Below, piece by piece: positions 52,388 through 64,000 of a stretch of DNA of 64,000 nt. Under the pieces are notes generated by a model. It saw only the letters and a program-made list of their open reading frames with translations. It was not told the DNA's origin and ran no database searches. The stretch comes from UBA7662 sp943369355. Its GTDB lineage: Bacteria > Bacteroidota > Bacteroidia > UBA7662. Numbering within the stretch: the first letter of the stretch is position 1; the number at the start of each line of letters is the position of its first letter. The translations under genes were made by a program, and so were the position numbers. The stretch lies in assembly GCA_943369355.1 (NCBI GenBank), contig CALRMX020000006.1, positions 186,001 through 250,000 of the forward strand, written 5' to 3'.

Positions 52388-52470
52388 CGAAATTGTTCAG
52401 TCTGAAGTGCGCAACAGCAATCTTCATACAACGATAAACCAAAACAGGACAAACTAAAATAAGACAAACA

Positions 52471-53658
52471 ATGGCTAAGGAAAAATTTGACCGTTCCAAA
52501 CCGCACGTAAACATCGGTACCATCGGTCACGTTGACCACGGTAAGACTACCCTCACCGCCGCCATCACCAAGGTGTTGGCTGAAAAGGGTTGGTCGGAAG
52601 CACGTTCATTCGATTCGATTGACTCTGCTCCCGAAGAAAAAGAGCGTGGTATCACTATCAACACGGCTCACGTAGAGTATCAGACCGAGAACCGTCACTA
52701 CGCACACGTAGACTGTCCGGGTCACGCTGACTATGTGAAGAACATGGTAACTGGTGCTGCCCAAATGGACGGTGCTATCATCGTTGTGGCTTCGACCGAC
52801 GGTCCTATGCCGCAAACTCGTGAGCACATCCTGCTCGCTCGCCAGGTAGGTGTACCTGCCCTGGTGGTATTCATGAACAAAGTCGACATGGTTGACGATC
52901 CCGAACTCCTCGACCTCGTTGAAATGGAAATCCGTGAACTGCTTTCGTTCTACGAATTCCCTGGCGACGATATCCCTGTGATTCGTGGTTCTGCCCTCGG
53001 TGCACTCAACGGTGAGCCGAAGTGGGTTGACACTGTTCTTGAACTCATGGCAGCAGTAGACAACTACATTCCAATTCCTCCACGTCAAACTGAGCTTCCA
53101 TTCTTGATGCCAGTTGAAGACGTATTCTCGATCACTGGTCGTGGTACTGTTGCCACTGGTCGTATCGAGCGTGGTGTAATCAACTCAGGTGATCCAGTTG
53201 ATATCATCGGTATGGGTGCAGAAAACTTGAAGTCGACTGTAACCGGTGTGGAAATGTTCCGTAAAATTCTTGACCGCGGTGAAGCTGGTGACAATACAGG
53301 TCTCCTCCTCCGTGGTATTGAAAAAACCGATATCCGTCGTGGTATGGTAATCTGTAAGCCAGGTTCTGTGAAGCCTCACATCGAATTCAAGGCCGAAGTT
53401 TACGTACTGTCGAAAGAAGAAGGCGGTCGCCACACTCCATTCTTCAACAAATACCGTCCGCAGTTCTACTTCCGTACAACTGACGTAACTGGTGAGATCG
53501 TTCTTCCAGACGGTGTTGAAATGGTAATGCCTGGCGACAACATCTCGATTGTTGTGAAACTTATCGCTCCAATCGCTATGGAAAAAGGTCTCCGTTTCGC
53601 GATTCGCGAAGGTGGTCGTACCGTAGGTGCCGGTCAGGTTACAGAAGTAATCGCTTAA
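52471..53658 (+). CDS. tuf: Translation elongation factor Tu
   Basis: 395 residues. HVNIGTIGHVDHGKTTLTAA (P-loop), ERGITINTAHVEYQT, YAHVDCPGHADYVKNMVTGA, AQMDGAIIVVASTDGPMPQT and FMNKVDMVDD are the GTP-binding motifs G1-G4. The domain II/III barrels follow and the protein ends EGGRTVGAGQVTEVIA. It brings aminoacyl-tRNA to the ribosome. The tRNA genes upstream and tRNA-Trp downstream are in the same operon. Confidence 0.98.
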   Translation: MAKEKFDRSKPHVNIGTIGHVDHGKTTLTAAITKVLAEKGWSEARSFDSIDSAPEEKERGITINTAHVEYQTENRHYAHVDCPGHADYVKNMVTGAAQMDGAIIVVASTDGPMPQTREHILLARQVGVPALVVFMNKVDMVDDPELLDLVEMEIRELLSFYEFPGDDIPVIRGSALGALNGEPKWVDTVLELMAAVDNYIPIPPRQTELPFLMPVEDVFSITGRGTVATGRIERGVINSGDPVDIIGMGAENLKSTVTGVEMFRKILDRGEAGDNTGLLLRGIEKTDIRRGMVICKPGSVKPHIEFKAEVYVLSKEEGGRHTPFFNKYRPQFYFRTTDVTGEIVLPDGVEMVMPGDNISIVVKLIAPIAMEKGLRFAIREGGRTVGAGQVTEVIA

Positions 53659-53682
53659 TTCTACTTTAAACCAGATAGCGGA

Positions 53683-53712
53683 AGACTCTCCCGTAACCGG
53701 GAGAGTTTTCCC
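53683..53712 (+). terminator. Hairpin after tuf, probable partial terminator
   Basis: ACTCTCCCG (53685-53693), loop TAAC, CGGGAGAGT (53698-53706), then a short T-run. Because tRNA-Trp, secE and nusG follow on the same strand, it may reduce rather than stop transcription, or mark a processing site. Confidence 0.7.
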
Positions 53713-53719
53713 TGTCTAT

Positions 53720-53792
<73 letters not shown>

Positions 53793-53807
53793 CAGCAGCT
53801 AGACAAC

Positions 53808-54002
53808 ATGAATAGAATTCGTTTATACGTCAAAGAAGCAACCAACGAACTCCTGCATAAGGTAAGTTGGCCCACCTGGGAAGAACTCCAGGGTAGTCTC
53901 GTCGTGGTCCTTGTGGCTTCGCTGATCTTTTCGATCGTGATTTACCTAATGGATGTGGCTTTCTCGAATGTGTTGAGTGCTTTTTATCATCTTTTCCAAT
54001 AA
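53808..54002 (+). CDS. secE: Preprotein translocase subunit SecE
   Basis: 64 residues. An amphipathic helix (RIRLYVKEATNELLHKVSWP) with the conserved WPTWEEL is followed by one transmembrane helix (LVVVLVASLIFSIVIYLMDV). SecE joins SecY in the protein-conducting channel. The ATG at 53808 (MNRIRLYV) is preferred; an in-frame upstream CAG-rich stretch overlaps the tRNA. nusG starts 12 nt after it. Confidence 0.95.
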   Translation: MNRIRLYVKEATNELLHKVSWPTWEELQGSLVVVLVASLIFSIVIYLMDVAFSNVLSAFYHLFQ

Positions 54003-54014
54003 GGCGTGGCCGGC

Positions 54015-54548
54015 ATGGAATATAAGTGGTATGTAGTCCGCGCCATTAGTGGCAAGGAACGTAAGGCGAAGGAGTACCTCGAGTACGAAGTGAATCGTAT
54101 GAATTTGAAGGATCTGATTCCTCAGATTTTGATTCCTATGGAAAAGGTACTCCAGCTACGCAACGGTAAAAAAGTCGTGAAAGAACGCAATTTCTTTCCA
54201 GGCTATATTTTGATAGAAGCAGCAATGAATCCCGATTTGGTATCGGCCATCATTCAAATCCCGAATGTAATCGGGTTTTTGGGTGGTGACAATCCGACAC
54301 CTTTGCGGGAATCGGAGGTGAACAAAATCCTCGGTAAGGTAGATGAAATGACCGAAGCCGGTGAAGTAATGTCGAATCCGTTTACGGTTGGTGAATCAGT
54401 GAAGGTAATGGACGGTCCGTTCAATGAATTCACTGGAGTAATCGAAGAAGTAAACGAGGAGAAGAAGAAGCTCAAAGTGATGGTGAAGATTTTTGGTCGC
54501 CGTACACCTATTGAGTTGAATTATATGCAGGTTGAGAAAATATCCTAA
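54015..54548 (+). CDS. nusG: Transcription termination/antitermination factor NusG
   Basis: 177 residues from the ATG at 54015 (MEYKWYVVRAISGKERKAKE); a GTG three codons upstream is possible. The NGN domain (FFPGYILIEAAMNPDLVSAI) is followed by a KOW domain (VGESVKVMDGPFNEFTGVIE). NusG binds RNA polymerase and couples it to the ribosome or Rho. Confidence 0.96.
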   Translation: MEYKWYVVRAISGKERKAKEYLEYEVNRMNLKDLIPQILIPMEKVLQLRNGKKVVKERNFFPGYILIEAAMNPDLVSAIIQIPNVIGFLGGDNPTPLRESEVNKILGKVDEMTEAGEVMSNPFTVGESVKVMDGPFNEFTGVIEEVNEEKKKLKVMVKIFGRRTPIELNYMQVEKIS

Positions 54549-54559
54549 TAAGATAAAAA

Positions 54560-55000
54560 ATGGCAAAGGAAATCAGCGCGTTTATTAAGCTCCAGATCAA
54601 GGGCGGCGCAGCGAACCCGGCACCTCCGGTAGGACCGGCACTCGGTTCAAAAGGGGTGAACATCATGGAATTCTGTAAGCAGTTTAATGCCAGAACCCAG
54701 GATAAAGCGGGAAAAGTATTACCGGTGGTGATCACGGTGTACTCTGATAAGTCGTTCGACTTTATCGTTAAAACACCTCCAGTGGCGATCCAGTTGATGG
54801 AAGCTGCAAAAATTCAAAAAGGCTCGACGCAGCCCAACCGTCAAAAGGTTGGTTCTGTAAGTTGGGACCAGGTAAAGGCAATAGCCGAGGACAAAATGCA
54901 GGACATGAATGCGTTCAAAGTAGAATCGGCCATGAAAATGGTTGCAGGAACGGCGCGCAGCATGGGCATCAATGTTACAGGCACTGCTCCCTGGGAATAA
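54560..55000 (+). CDS. rplK: 50S ribosomal protein uL11
   Basis: 146 residues. FIKLQIKGGAANPAPPVGPA, LGSKGVNIMEFCKQFNARTQ and GTARSMGINVTGTAPWE are characteristic. It forms the L11 stalk base with 23S rRNA and is needed for factor binding. It is 11 nt after nusG. Confidence 0.98.
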   Translation: MAKEISAFIKLQIKGGAANPAPPVGPALGSKGVNIMEFCKQFNARTQDKAGKVLPVVITVYSDKSFDFIVKTPPVAIQLMEAAKIQKGSTQPNRQKVGSVSWDQVKAIAEDKMQDMNAFKVESAMKMVAGTARSMGINVTGTAPWE

Positions 55001-55025
55001 GTAGAAAAAACCATTAATATATAGA

Positions 55026-55724
55026 GTGGCTAAATTGACCAAAAATCAGAAGTTGGCGAACGCGAAGTTCGACCGTACCAAAGCGTACAAGCTTTCTGAG
55101 GCGACCAGTCTGGTAAAGGAAATTTCCTTCACCAAGTTTGATCCTTCAGTTGACTTGAACGTAAGGCTCGGAGTGGATCCGCGTAAAGCGAACCAGATGG
55201 TTAGGGGTACGGTAACCCTTCCTCACGGGACCGGAAAAGTAGCGCGCGTGCTCGTGCTATGCACCCCAGACAAAGAAGCAGAGGCTAAAGCAGCCGGAGC
55301 TGACTTTGTAGGACTGGACGAGTTCATCCAAAAAATTGAGGGTGGATGGACTGACGTCGATGTAATCATTACTCAACCAAGTGTCATGGCGAAAGTCGGT
55401 CGACTCGGTCGTGTGTTAGGTCCCCGTGGCCTGATGCCGAATCCGAAGACCGGTACTGTAACCGACAACGTTGGGCAAGCGGTTACCGACGTAAAGGGTG
55501 GCAAAATCGACTTTAAAGTAGACAAGTTCGGTATTGTACACGCTGCTATCGGGAAGGCGTCGTTTACGCCGGTGCAACTTGAAGAAAATGCTGTAGAGCT
55601 TCTTCAAACCATCGTGCGACTGAAGCCTTCAGCTGCAAAAGGAACTTATGTGAAGAGCATCTTCATGAGCTCAACCATGAGTCCTGGTATTAACATCGAC
55701 ACCAAATCTGTAGCGGGGATCTAA
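55026..55724 (+). CDS. rplA: 50S ribosomal protein uL1
   Basis: 232 residues from a GTG start (AKLTKNQKLANAKFD). DLNVRLGVDPRKANQMVRGT, LGRVLGPRGLMPNPKTGTVT and GKIDFKVDKFGIVHAAIGKA match uL1. It forms the flexible L1 stalk at the E site. In other bacteria uL1 represses its own operon; no regulatory structure was identified here. Confidence 0.97.
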   Translation: MAKLTKNQKLANAKFDRTKAYKLSEATSLVKEISFTKFDPSVDLNVRLGVDPRKANQMVRGTVTLPHGTGKVARVLVLCTPDKEAEAKAAGADFVGLDEFIQKIEGGWTDVDVIITQPSVMAKVGRLGRVLGPRGLMPNPKTGTVTDNVGQAVTDVKGGKIDFKVDKFGIVHAAIGKASFTPVQLEENAVELLQTIVRLKPSAAKGTYVKSIFMSSTMSPGINIDTKSVAGI

Positions 55725-55726
55725 TC

Positions 55727-56248
55727 ATGACCAGAGAAGAAAAAGCAATTGTTATTCAGGAACTGGCGGAGAAGCTCAAGAACAGCCCCTTCTTTTACCT
55801 CACCAATTCGGCTAACCTGCCGGTAGAAACCATCAACCGTTTCCGTCGTTTGTGTTACCAGCGTGGTGTAGAATTTAAGGTGGTTAAGAACACCTTGTTG
55901 CAGAAAGCGATGGAAAGTATCGGAGGAGGTTACGAAGACCTTTATCCTTCGCTGAAAGGTTCAACCTCGATCATGTTTGCCGAGCAAGGAAACATCCCTG
56001 CCCGCCTGCTGAAAGAGTTTCGCCAAAACGGCTCGGACAAACCCGTATTGAAAGCTGCCTATATTGATAGCGCTATCTATACCGGCGACGACCAGCTCGA
56101 CGCACTTACCAGCATCAAATCGAAAGAAGAGCTCATTGCTGGAATCATCTTTACCCTACAATCGCCTGCACGCAACGTGGTATCAGCTCTCCAATCGAGC
56201 GGTGGCAAATTGGCTGGCATTGTAAAAACACTTCAAGAGAAAAATTAA
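55727..56248 (+). CDS. rplJ: 50S ribosomal protein uL10
   Basis: 173 residues. MTREEKAIVIQELAEKLKNS, FKVVKNTLLQKAMESIGGGY and STSIMFAEQGNIPARLLKEF match uL10. Its C-terminal helix anchors bL12 dimers to the stalk. It begins 2 nt after the rplA stop. Confidence 0.97.
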   Translation: MTREEKAIVIQELAEKLKNSPFFYLTNSANLPVETINRFRRLCYQRGVEFKVVKNTLLQKAMESIGGGYEDLYPSLKGSTSIMFAEQGNIPARLLKEFRQNGSDKPVLKAAYIDSAIYTGDDQLDALTSIKSKEELIAGIIFTLQSPARNVVSALQSSGGKLAGIVKTLQEKN

Positions 56249-56278
56249 CAAAAACAAAAACTATTAAATTTTAATAAA

Positions 56279-56662
56279 ATGGCAGATCTGAAAGCGTTCG
56301 CAGAACAGTTAGTTAACCTGACTGTGAAAGAAGTAAACGAACTTGCCCAAATCCTGAAAGACGAGTATGGCATTGAGCCAGCTGCTGCTGCTGTAGCAGT
56401 TGCTGCTCCTGCTGCTGGCGGTGGTGCTGCTGCACCAGCTGCTGCTGAGCAAACTGAATTTGACGTAATCCTCAAAGAAGCAGGTGCTCAAAAGCTCCAA
56501 ATCGTGAAATTGGTGAAAGACCTTACTGGTCTTGGACTGAAAGAAGCGAAAGAACTCGTTGATGCTGCTCCGAAGCCTTTGAAAGAGAAGTGTCCGAAAG
56601 ACGAAGCAGAAGCACTCAAAGCTAAGCTTGAAGAAGCTGGCGCTGTAGTAGAGATCAAGTAA
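56279..56662 (+). CDS. rplL: 50S ribosomal protein bL12 (L7/L12)
   Basis: 127 residues. The N-terminal dimer domain is followed by an Ala/Gly-rich hinge (about residues 36-58) and the C-terminal factor-binding domain (KLQIVKLVKDLTGLGLKEAK, ELVDAAPKPLKEK). It is present as several copies on the stalk. Its 30-nt leader is almost all A and T, as usual for strongly translated genes lacking a Shine-Dalgarno. Confidence 0.97.
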   Translation: MADLKAFAEQLVNLTVKEVNELAQILKDEYGIEPAAAAVAVAAPAAGGGAAAPAAAEQTEFDVILKEAGAQKLQIVKLVKDLTGLGLKEAKELVDAAPKPLKEKCPKDEAEALKAKLEEAGAVVEIK

Positions 56663-56682
56663 TTTGACTCAACGGCTAATAA

Positions 56683-56729
56683 GCCTACAAAGCTGTAGGC
56701 CTGCAACCCTGAGTGGTTGCCAGGCCTAC
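56683..56729 (+). promoter_or_regulatory. Alternative hairpins between rplL and rpoB (attenuator or processing site)
   Basis: GCCTACA (56683-56689) can pair with TGTAGGC (56694-56700). The same GTAGGCCTG (56695-56703) can instead pair with CAGGCCTAC (56721-56729), extended by CAACC/GGTTG to a 14-bp stem with one bulge. The two structures exclude each other. No T-run follows, so an RNase III site or pausing signal is also possible. Confidence 0.62.
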
Positions 56730-56775
56730 GGCTATTTGTGTTCGTGATCATGGTGTATAACTAAAACTCAATTCT

Positions 56776-59700
56776 TTGGCTGCCAACATCACACCAGAGG
56801 GTAGAATCAACTTCGCGTCTATCGCGTCGGCGATTGAATATCCCGACTTTCTGGAAATCCAGATTAAGTCGTTTCAAGACTTTTTCCAGCTGGAAACCCT
56901 GCAGGAAAATCGTCGCAACGAAGGCCTGTTTAAAGTATTCGCGGAAAACTTCCCGATTACTGACGCACGCAACAACTTCGTTTTGGAGTTCCTCGATTAT
57001 TTCGTGGACCCACCCCGATACACCATCGAAGAGTGTATCGAACGCGGACTGACCTATTCAGTTCCGCTCAAAGCCAAATTGCGCCTGTCGTGTAACGACG
57101 AGGAGCATGAGGACTTTGAAACCATCGTACAGGATGTGTACCTCGGTACTATTCCGTACATGACTCCGAAAGGAACCTTTGTAATTAATGGTGCTGAGCG
57201 TGTAATCGTTTCTCAGTTGCACCGTTCACCAGGGGTATTCTTCGGTCAAACCGTGCATACCAACGGATCGAAGCTCTATTCGGCCCGTATCATTCCGTTC
57301 AAGGGATCGTGGATTGAATTTGCGACCGACGTGAACAATGTGATGTATGCCTACATCGACCGTAAGAAGAAGTTCCCGGTAACGACCTTGCTTCGTGCCA
57401 TTGGTTTTGATTCCGACAAGGACATCCTCAACATTTTCGACCTGGCCGATGAGGTGAAGGTGAGCAAAGCAGGCCTCAAAAAAGTTGTTGGCCGCCGCCT
57501 TGCTGCACGTGTTCTCAAAACATGGATCGAAGACTTTGTGGATGAGGATACAGGGGAAGTAGTATCGATCAATCGTAACGAGATTATCCTCGAGCGTGAC
57601 ACCATGCTCGAAGACGAGATGATTGATATGATCGTAGATGCCGGCGTGAAGAGCATCATCCTGCACAAGGACGAAAACTTGCACGGCGACTACTCCATCA
57701 TCTACAACACACTCCAAAAGGATACATCAAACTCCGAAAAGGAAGCCTTGGAGCACATCTATCGTCAATTGCGTAACGCTGAACCACCCGATGAAGATTC
57801 TGCTCGCCAGATCATCGAGAAGCTGTTCTTCAGCGACAAACGTTACGATTTAGGTGAAGTAGGACGCTACCGCATCAACCGTAAGCTCGGATTAAATTCA
57901 GAGTCGGATGTGCGTGTATTGACCAAAGAAGACATCATTGCTATCGTAAAATACCTCATTCAGCTGTCGAATTCGAAAGCCGATGTGGACGACATTGACC
58001 ACCTCAGTAACCGTCGTGTGCGGACTGTGGGTGAGCAATTGTACGCACAGTTTGGGGTAGGCTTAGCACGTATGGCGCGTACCATCAGGGAGCGTATGAA
58101 TATCCGCGATAACGAGGTATTCACACCTGCTGACTTGATTAACGCACGTACGCTGAGTTCGGTGATCAATAGCTTCTTCGGTACCAACCAGCTGAGCCAA
58201 TTCATGGACCAAACCAATCCACTCGCAGAAATCACCCACAAGCGCCGTCTCTCGGCCCTCGGTCCGGGTGGTCTTTCGCGTGAACGTGCCGGTTTCGAGG
58301 TTCGTGACGTACACTATACGCACTACGGTCGTTTGTGTACCATCGAAACGCCTGAAGGTCCAAACATCGGTTTGATATCGTCGCTTTGCGTACATGCCAA
58401 AATCAACAGCATGGGCTTTATCGAAACACCGTACCGCACGGTAGATAAAGGGCGTGTAGAAATTGAAAAGGGTGTAGTATTCTTGAGCGCTGAAGACGAA
58501 GACGAACGCATCATCGCCCAGGCCAATGCGCCACTCGATGCCAAAGGAAACTTTGAGCGCGACTTGGTAAAATGCCGTTTGATGGGCGACTTCCCAATTG
58601 TGGCTCCTGAAGGAGTACAGTATATGGACGTTGCGCCAAACCAAATTGTGGGTATCGCTGCTTCGTTGATTCCATTCCTTGAGCACGACGATGCCAACCG
58701 CGCCCTGATGGGTTCGAACATGCAACGTCAGGCTGTGCCTTTGTTGCGTCCGGAAGCACCGATCGTAGGAACAGGTCTTGAAGGCCGTGTTGCTCGCGAC
58801 TCACGTGCTCTCCTTACAGCCGAAGGCGATGGATTCGTAGAATACGTTGACGCAACCATGATCACCATCAAATACGACCGTAACGAAGACGATCGTTTGG
58901 TGAGTTTCAATGGCGACAGCAAAACGTACAAACTCACGAAGTTCCGTAAGACCAACCAATACACCAGTATCAACCATAAGGCCATCGTTAAGAAGGGGCA
59001 GCGCGTGGTTAAAGACCAGGTTTTGGTAGAAGGTTACGGCACGCAGAAAGGCGAGTTGGCCCTTGGTCGTAACTTGAAAGTGGCGTTTATGCCATGGCAG
59101 GGTTACAACTTTGAGGATGCTATCGTGATTTCTGAGCGTGTAGTGCGCGAAGACTTGTATACCTCTATCCACATTGAGGAGTTTGAGTTACAAGTGCGCG
59201 ACACCAAACGAGGTGAAGAAGAATTAACAGCCGACATTCCAAACGTGAGCGAAGAGGCAACCAAAGACCTCGACGAAAACGGCATCATTCGTATTGGTGC
59301 ACATGTAAAAGAAGGCGATATCCTCATCGGTAAAATCACGCCAAAAGGTGAAAGCGATCCTTCTCCAGAAGAGAAGTTGCTTCGTGCCATCTTTGGCGAC
59401 AAAGCCGGTGACGTAAAAGATGCTTCTTTGCGTGTTCCACCTTCGATGAGTGGTGTGGTGATTGACAAAAAGCTCTTCTCACGTGTGAAGAAAGACAAAC
59501 TTGCCAAGCAAGAAGAGAAAGTAATCGTTGAAAAGCTAGATGCAGAGTACAACCGTGAGGTGGATGTTGTTCGCAATATCCTCATCGACAAATTGCTCGT
59601 GCTTGTAGAAGGTAAGGCCTCACAAGGTGTTACCAATACCTATCGCGATGAAGTAGTACCTAAAGGCACTAAGTTCACCAAGAAAATTTTGACCGACATT

Positions 59701-60588
59701 GATTATGCCATCGTTAATCCCGATGGATGGTTGGTTGATAAGGACAAAAACGAACAAATCAAAGAGTTGCTCAAAAACTATTTGGTTCGTGTTTCCGAAA
59801 TCCTAGGTGAGGTGAAGCGCAAGAAGTTTGCGATACAAGTGGGCGACGAGCTGCCTTCGGGCATCCTCCAGCTCGCTAAAGTATACGTAGCTCAAAAGCG
59901 TAAACTACGTGTAGGGGATAAGATGGCTGGTCGTCACGGTAACAAGGGTATCGTTGCCCGTATCGTACGCGACGAAGATATGCCATTCCTTGAAGATGGA
60001 ACACCGGTTGACATCGTGCTTAACCCGCTTGGTGTACCTTCTCGTATGAACCTTGGACAGATTTACGAATCGGTTCTAGGTTGGGCAGGTATGGAACTGG
60101 GCGTGAAGTTTGCAACACCGATTTTCGATGGTGCAAGTCTTGACGAAGTACGTGAATACACCGAAAAAGCAGGTGTACCTAATCTTGGAGCGACTTATTT
60201 GCACGATGGCCAAACTGGTCGTCGCTTTGACCAAAAGACAACAGTGGGTGTGATTTACATGCTTAAACTGGGTCACATGGTCGACGACAAGATGCACGCC
60301 CGTTCGATTGGACCATACTCGCTCATTACGCAACAGCCGTTGGGTGGTAAAGCGCAATTTGGTGGCCAGCGTTTTGGTGAGATGGAAGTGTGGGCATTGG
60401 AAGCATTCGGTGCCGCCAACATTCTCCAAGAGGTGCTTACCGTTAAGTCGGACGACATTATCGGTCGTGCCAAGACGTACGAAGCCATCGTAAAAGGCGA
60501 CAACTTGCCGGTTCCAAGCGTACCAGAATCGTTTAATGTATTGCTGCACGAACTCCGCGGTTTGTGTCTGGATGTTCAACTTGATTAA
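56776..60588 (+). CDS. rpoB: DNA-directed RNA polymerase subunit beta
   Basis: 1270 residues. The rifampicin-binding region is intact: FFGTNQLSQFMDQTNPLAEI, THKRRLSALGPGGLSRERAG, FEVRDVHYTHYGRLCTIETP; the positions usually changed in resistance carry the sensitive-type residues. KMAGRHGNKGIVA and the C-terminal SFNVLLHELRGLCLDVQL are also typical. The start is a TTG: an in-frame TAA lies at 56758-56760 with no ATG or GTG between, and MAANITPEGRINFASI begins at 56776. Confidence 0.97.
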   Translation: MAANITPEGRINFASIASAIEYPDFLEIQIKSFQDFFQLETLQENRRNEGLFKVFAENFPITDARNNFVLEFLDYFVDPPRYTIEECIERGLTYSVPLKAKLRLSCNDEEHEDFETIVQDVYLGTIPYMTPKGTFVINGAERVIVSQLHRSPGVFFGQTVHTNGSKLYSARIIPFKGSWIEFATDVNNVMYAYIDRKKKFPVTTLLRAIGFDSDKDILNIFDLADEVKVSKAGLKKVVGRRLAARVLKTWIEDFVDEDTGEVVSINRNEIILERDTMLEDEMIDMIVDAGVKSIILHKDENLHGDYSIIYNTLQKDTSNSEKEALEHIYRQLRNAEPPDEDSARQIIEKLFFSDKRYDLGEVGRYRINRKLGLNSESDVRVLTKEDIIAIVKYLIQLSNSKADVDDIDHLSNRRVRTVGEQLYAQFGVGLARMARTIRERMNIRDNEVFTPADLINARTLSSVINSFFGTNQLSQFMDQTNPLAEITHKRRLSALGPGGLSRERAGFEVRDVHYTHYGRLCTIETPEGPNIGLISSLCVHAKINSMGFIETPYRTVDKGRVEIEKGVVFLSAEDEDERIIAQANAPLDAKGNFERDLVKCRLMGDFPIVAPEGVQYMDVAPNQIVGIAASLIPFLEHDDANRALMGSNMQRQAVPLLRPEAPIVGTGLEGRVARDSRALLTAEGDGFVEYVDATMITIKYDRNEDDRLVSFNGDSKTYKLTKFRKTNQYTSINHKAIVKKGQRVVKDQVLVEGYGTQKGELALGRNLKVAFMPWQGYNFEDAIVISERVVREDLYTSIHIEEFELQVRDTKRGEEELTADIPNVSEEATKDLDENGIIRIGAHVKEGDILIGKITPKGESDPSPEEKLLRAIFGDKAGDVKDASLRVPPSMSGVVIDKKLFSRVKKDKLAKQEEKVIVEKLDAEYNREVDVVRNILIDKLLVLVEGKASQGVTNTYRDEVVPKGTKFTKKILTDIDYAIVNPDGWLVDKDKNEQIKELLKNYLVRVSEILGEVKRKKFAIQVGDELPSGILQLAKVYVAQKRKLRVGDKMAGRHGNKGIVARIVRDEDMPFLEDGTPVDIVLNPLGVPSRMNLGQIYESVLGWAGMELGVKFATPIFDGASLDEVREYTEKAGVPNLGATYLHDGQTGRRFDQKTTVGVIYMLKLGHMVDDKMHARSIGPYSLITQQPLGGKAQFGGQRFGEMEVWALEAFGAANILQEVLTVKSDDIIGRAKTYEAIVKGDNLPVPSVPESFNVLLHELRGLCLDVQLD

Positions 60589-60590
60589 CC

Positions 60591-60596
60591 AGGAGG
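60591..60596 (+). promoter_or_regulatory. Shine-Dalgarno before rpoC
   Basis: AGGAGG lies 9 nt before the rpoC ATG at 60606. With hpf it is one of only two clear Shine-Dalgarno sites I could find in the window. Confidence 0.7.
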
Positions 60597-60605
60597 CATA
60601 ACCTT

Positions 60606-64000
<3,395 letters not shown>

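Noticed and set aside
58063..58725. 220-residue minus-strand frame
   Set aside because: Antisense to the rifampicin-binding region of rpoB.

Overview
The window comes from a bacterium of the phylum Bacteroidota. The evidence is two proteins with C-terminal type IX secretion (T9SS) sorting domains, a PF14121-type porin, DUF2851, repeated promoters of the form TTG-N18/19-TAnnTTTG, and almost no Shine-Dalgarno sequences. The order within the phylum cannot be fixed from the sequence alone. Most of the window is chromosomal housekeeping DNA. No insertion sequence, prophage or CRISPR array was seen.

Layout. 1-4 kb: cbb3 oxidase genes (ccoI-ccoS-ccoN, minus strand), with a c-type cytochrome lipoprotein divergent from them. 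4-8.5 kb: two secreted T9SS cargo proteins. 8.4-9.5 kb: a repeat-rich intergenic region and an Nfu Fe-S protein. 9.5-14.4 kb: a minus-strand run of oxidoreductase, lipoprotein, polyprenyl sugar-phosphate transferase and gamma-glutamyltransferase. 14.5-20.3 kb: pcm, smpB, a DtxR-type regulator coupled to a hotdog thioesterase, PadR-PspC, and corA. 20.3-21.7 kb: a small AT-rich accessory island with an unknown gene overlapping a HEPN-like gene. 21.7-30.7 kb: cell-envelope and salvage genes (porin, purine nucleoside phosphorylase, lpxK), Nif3, a zinc-ribbon coiled-coil protein and a TPR protein. 30.7-37.9 kb: a long minus-strand run (symporter, inositol monophosphatase family, lnt, rsmI, M28 peptidase, purS, pssA) with many 4-nt start/stop overlaps. 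37.9-43.3 kb: isoaspartyl peptidase, a desaturase with a possible leader peptide, and mrp-nfu-pyrF. 43.4-43.9 kb: tRNA-Pro with a tandem duplication of its 3' end and terminator. 43.9-50.4 kb: DUF2851, PspC, a sugar reductase, an NSS transporter with an overlapping 47-residue membrane protein, a helix-hairpin-helix protein and an acyl-CoA dehydrogenase. 50.4-64 kb: the expression core rpsU-xerC-hpf-tRNA(Thr,Tyr,Gly,Thr)-tuf-tRNA(Trp)-secE-nusG-rplKAJL-rpoB-rpoC (rpoC runs off the end).

How the genes work together. The last 13 kb is the conserved translation and transcription superoperon. The tRNA order ahead of tuf matches the classical thrU-tyrU-glyT-thrT-tufB arrangement. Translational coupling by ATGA, TGATG or TTGA overlaps is widespread. 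Several convergent genes have abutting or overlapping stop codons.

Most interesting signals: (1) a 47-aa membrane protein coupled to the NSS transporter; (2) a tandem duplication of the tRNA-Pro tail in which the terminator loop is inverted between copies; (3) near-full anti-Shine-Dalgarno complementarity before hpf, and AGGAGG before rpoC, in a genome that otherwise lacks such sites; (4) a 14-codon upstream reading frame coupled to the desaturase; (5) mutually exclusive hairpins between rplL and a TTG-started rpoB; (6) a HEPN-like two-gene module; (7) -7 promoter elements 3-7 nt from start codons, which predict leaderless mRNAs; (8) a GACGAA motif cluster with a 14-bp palindrome.
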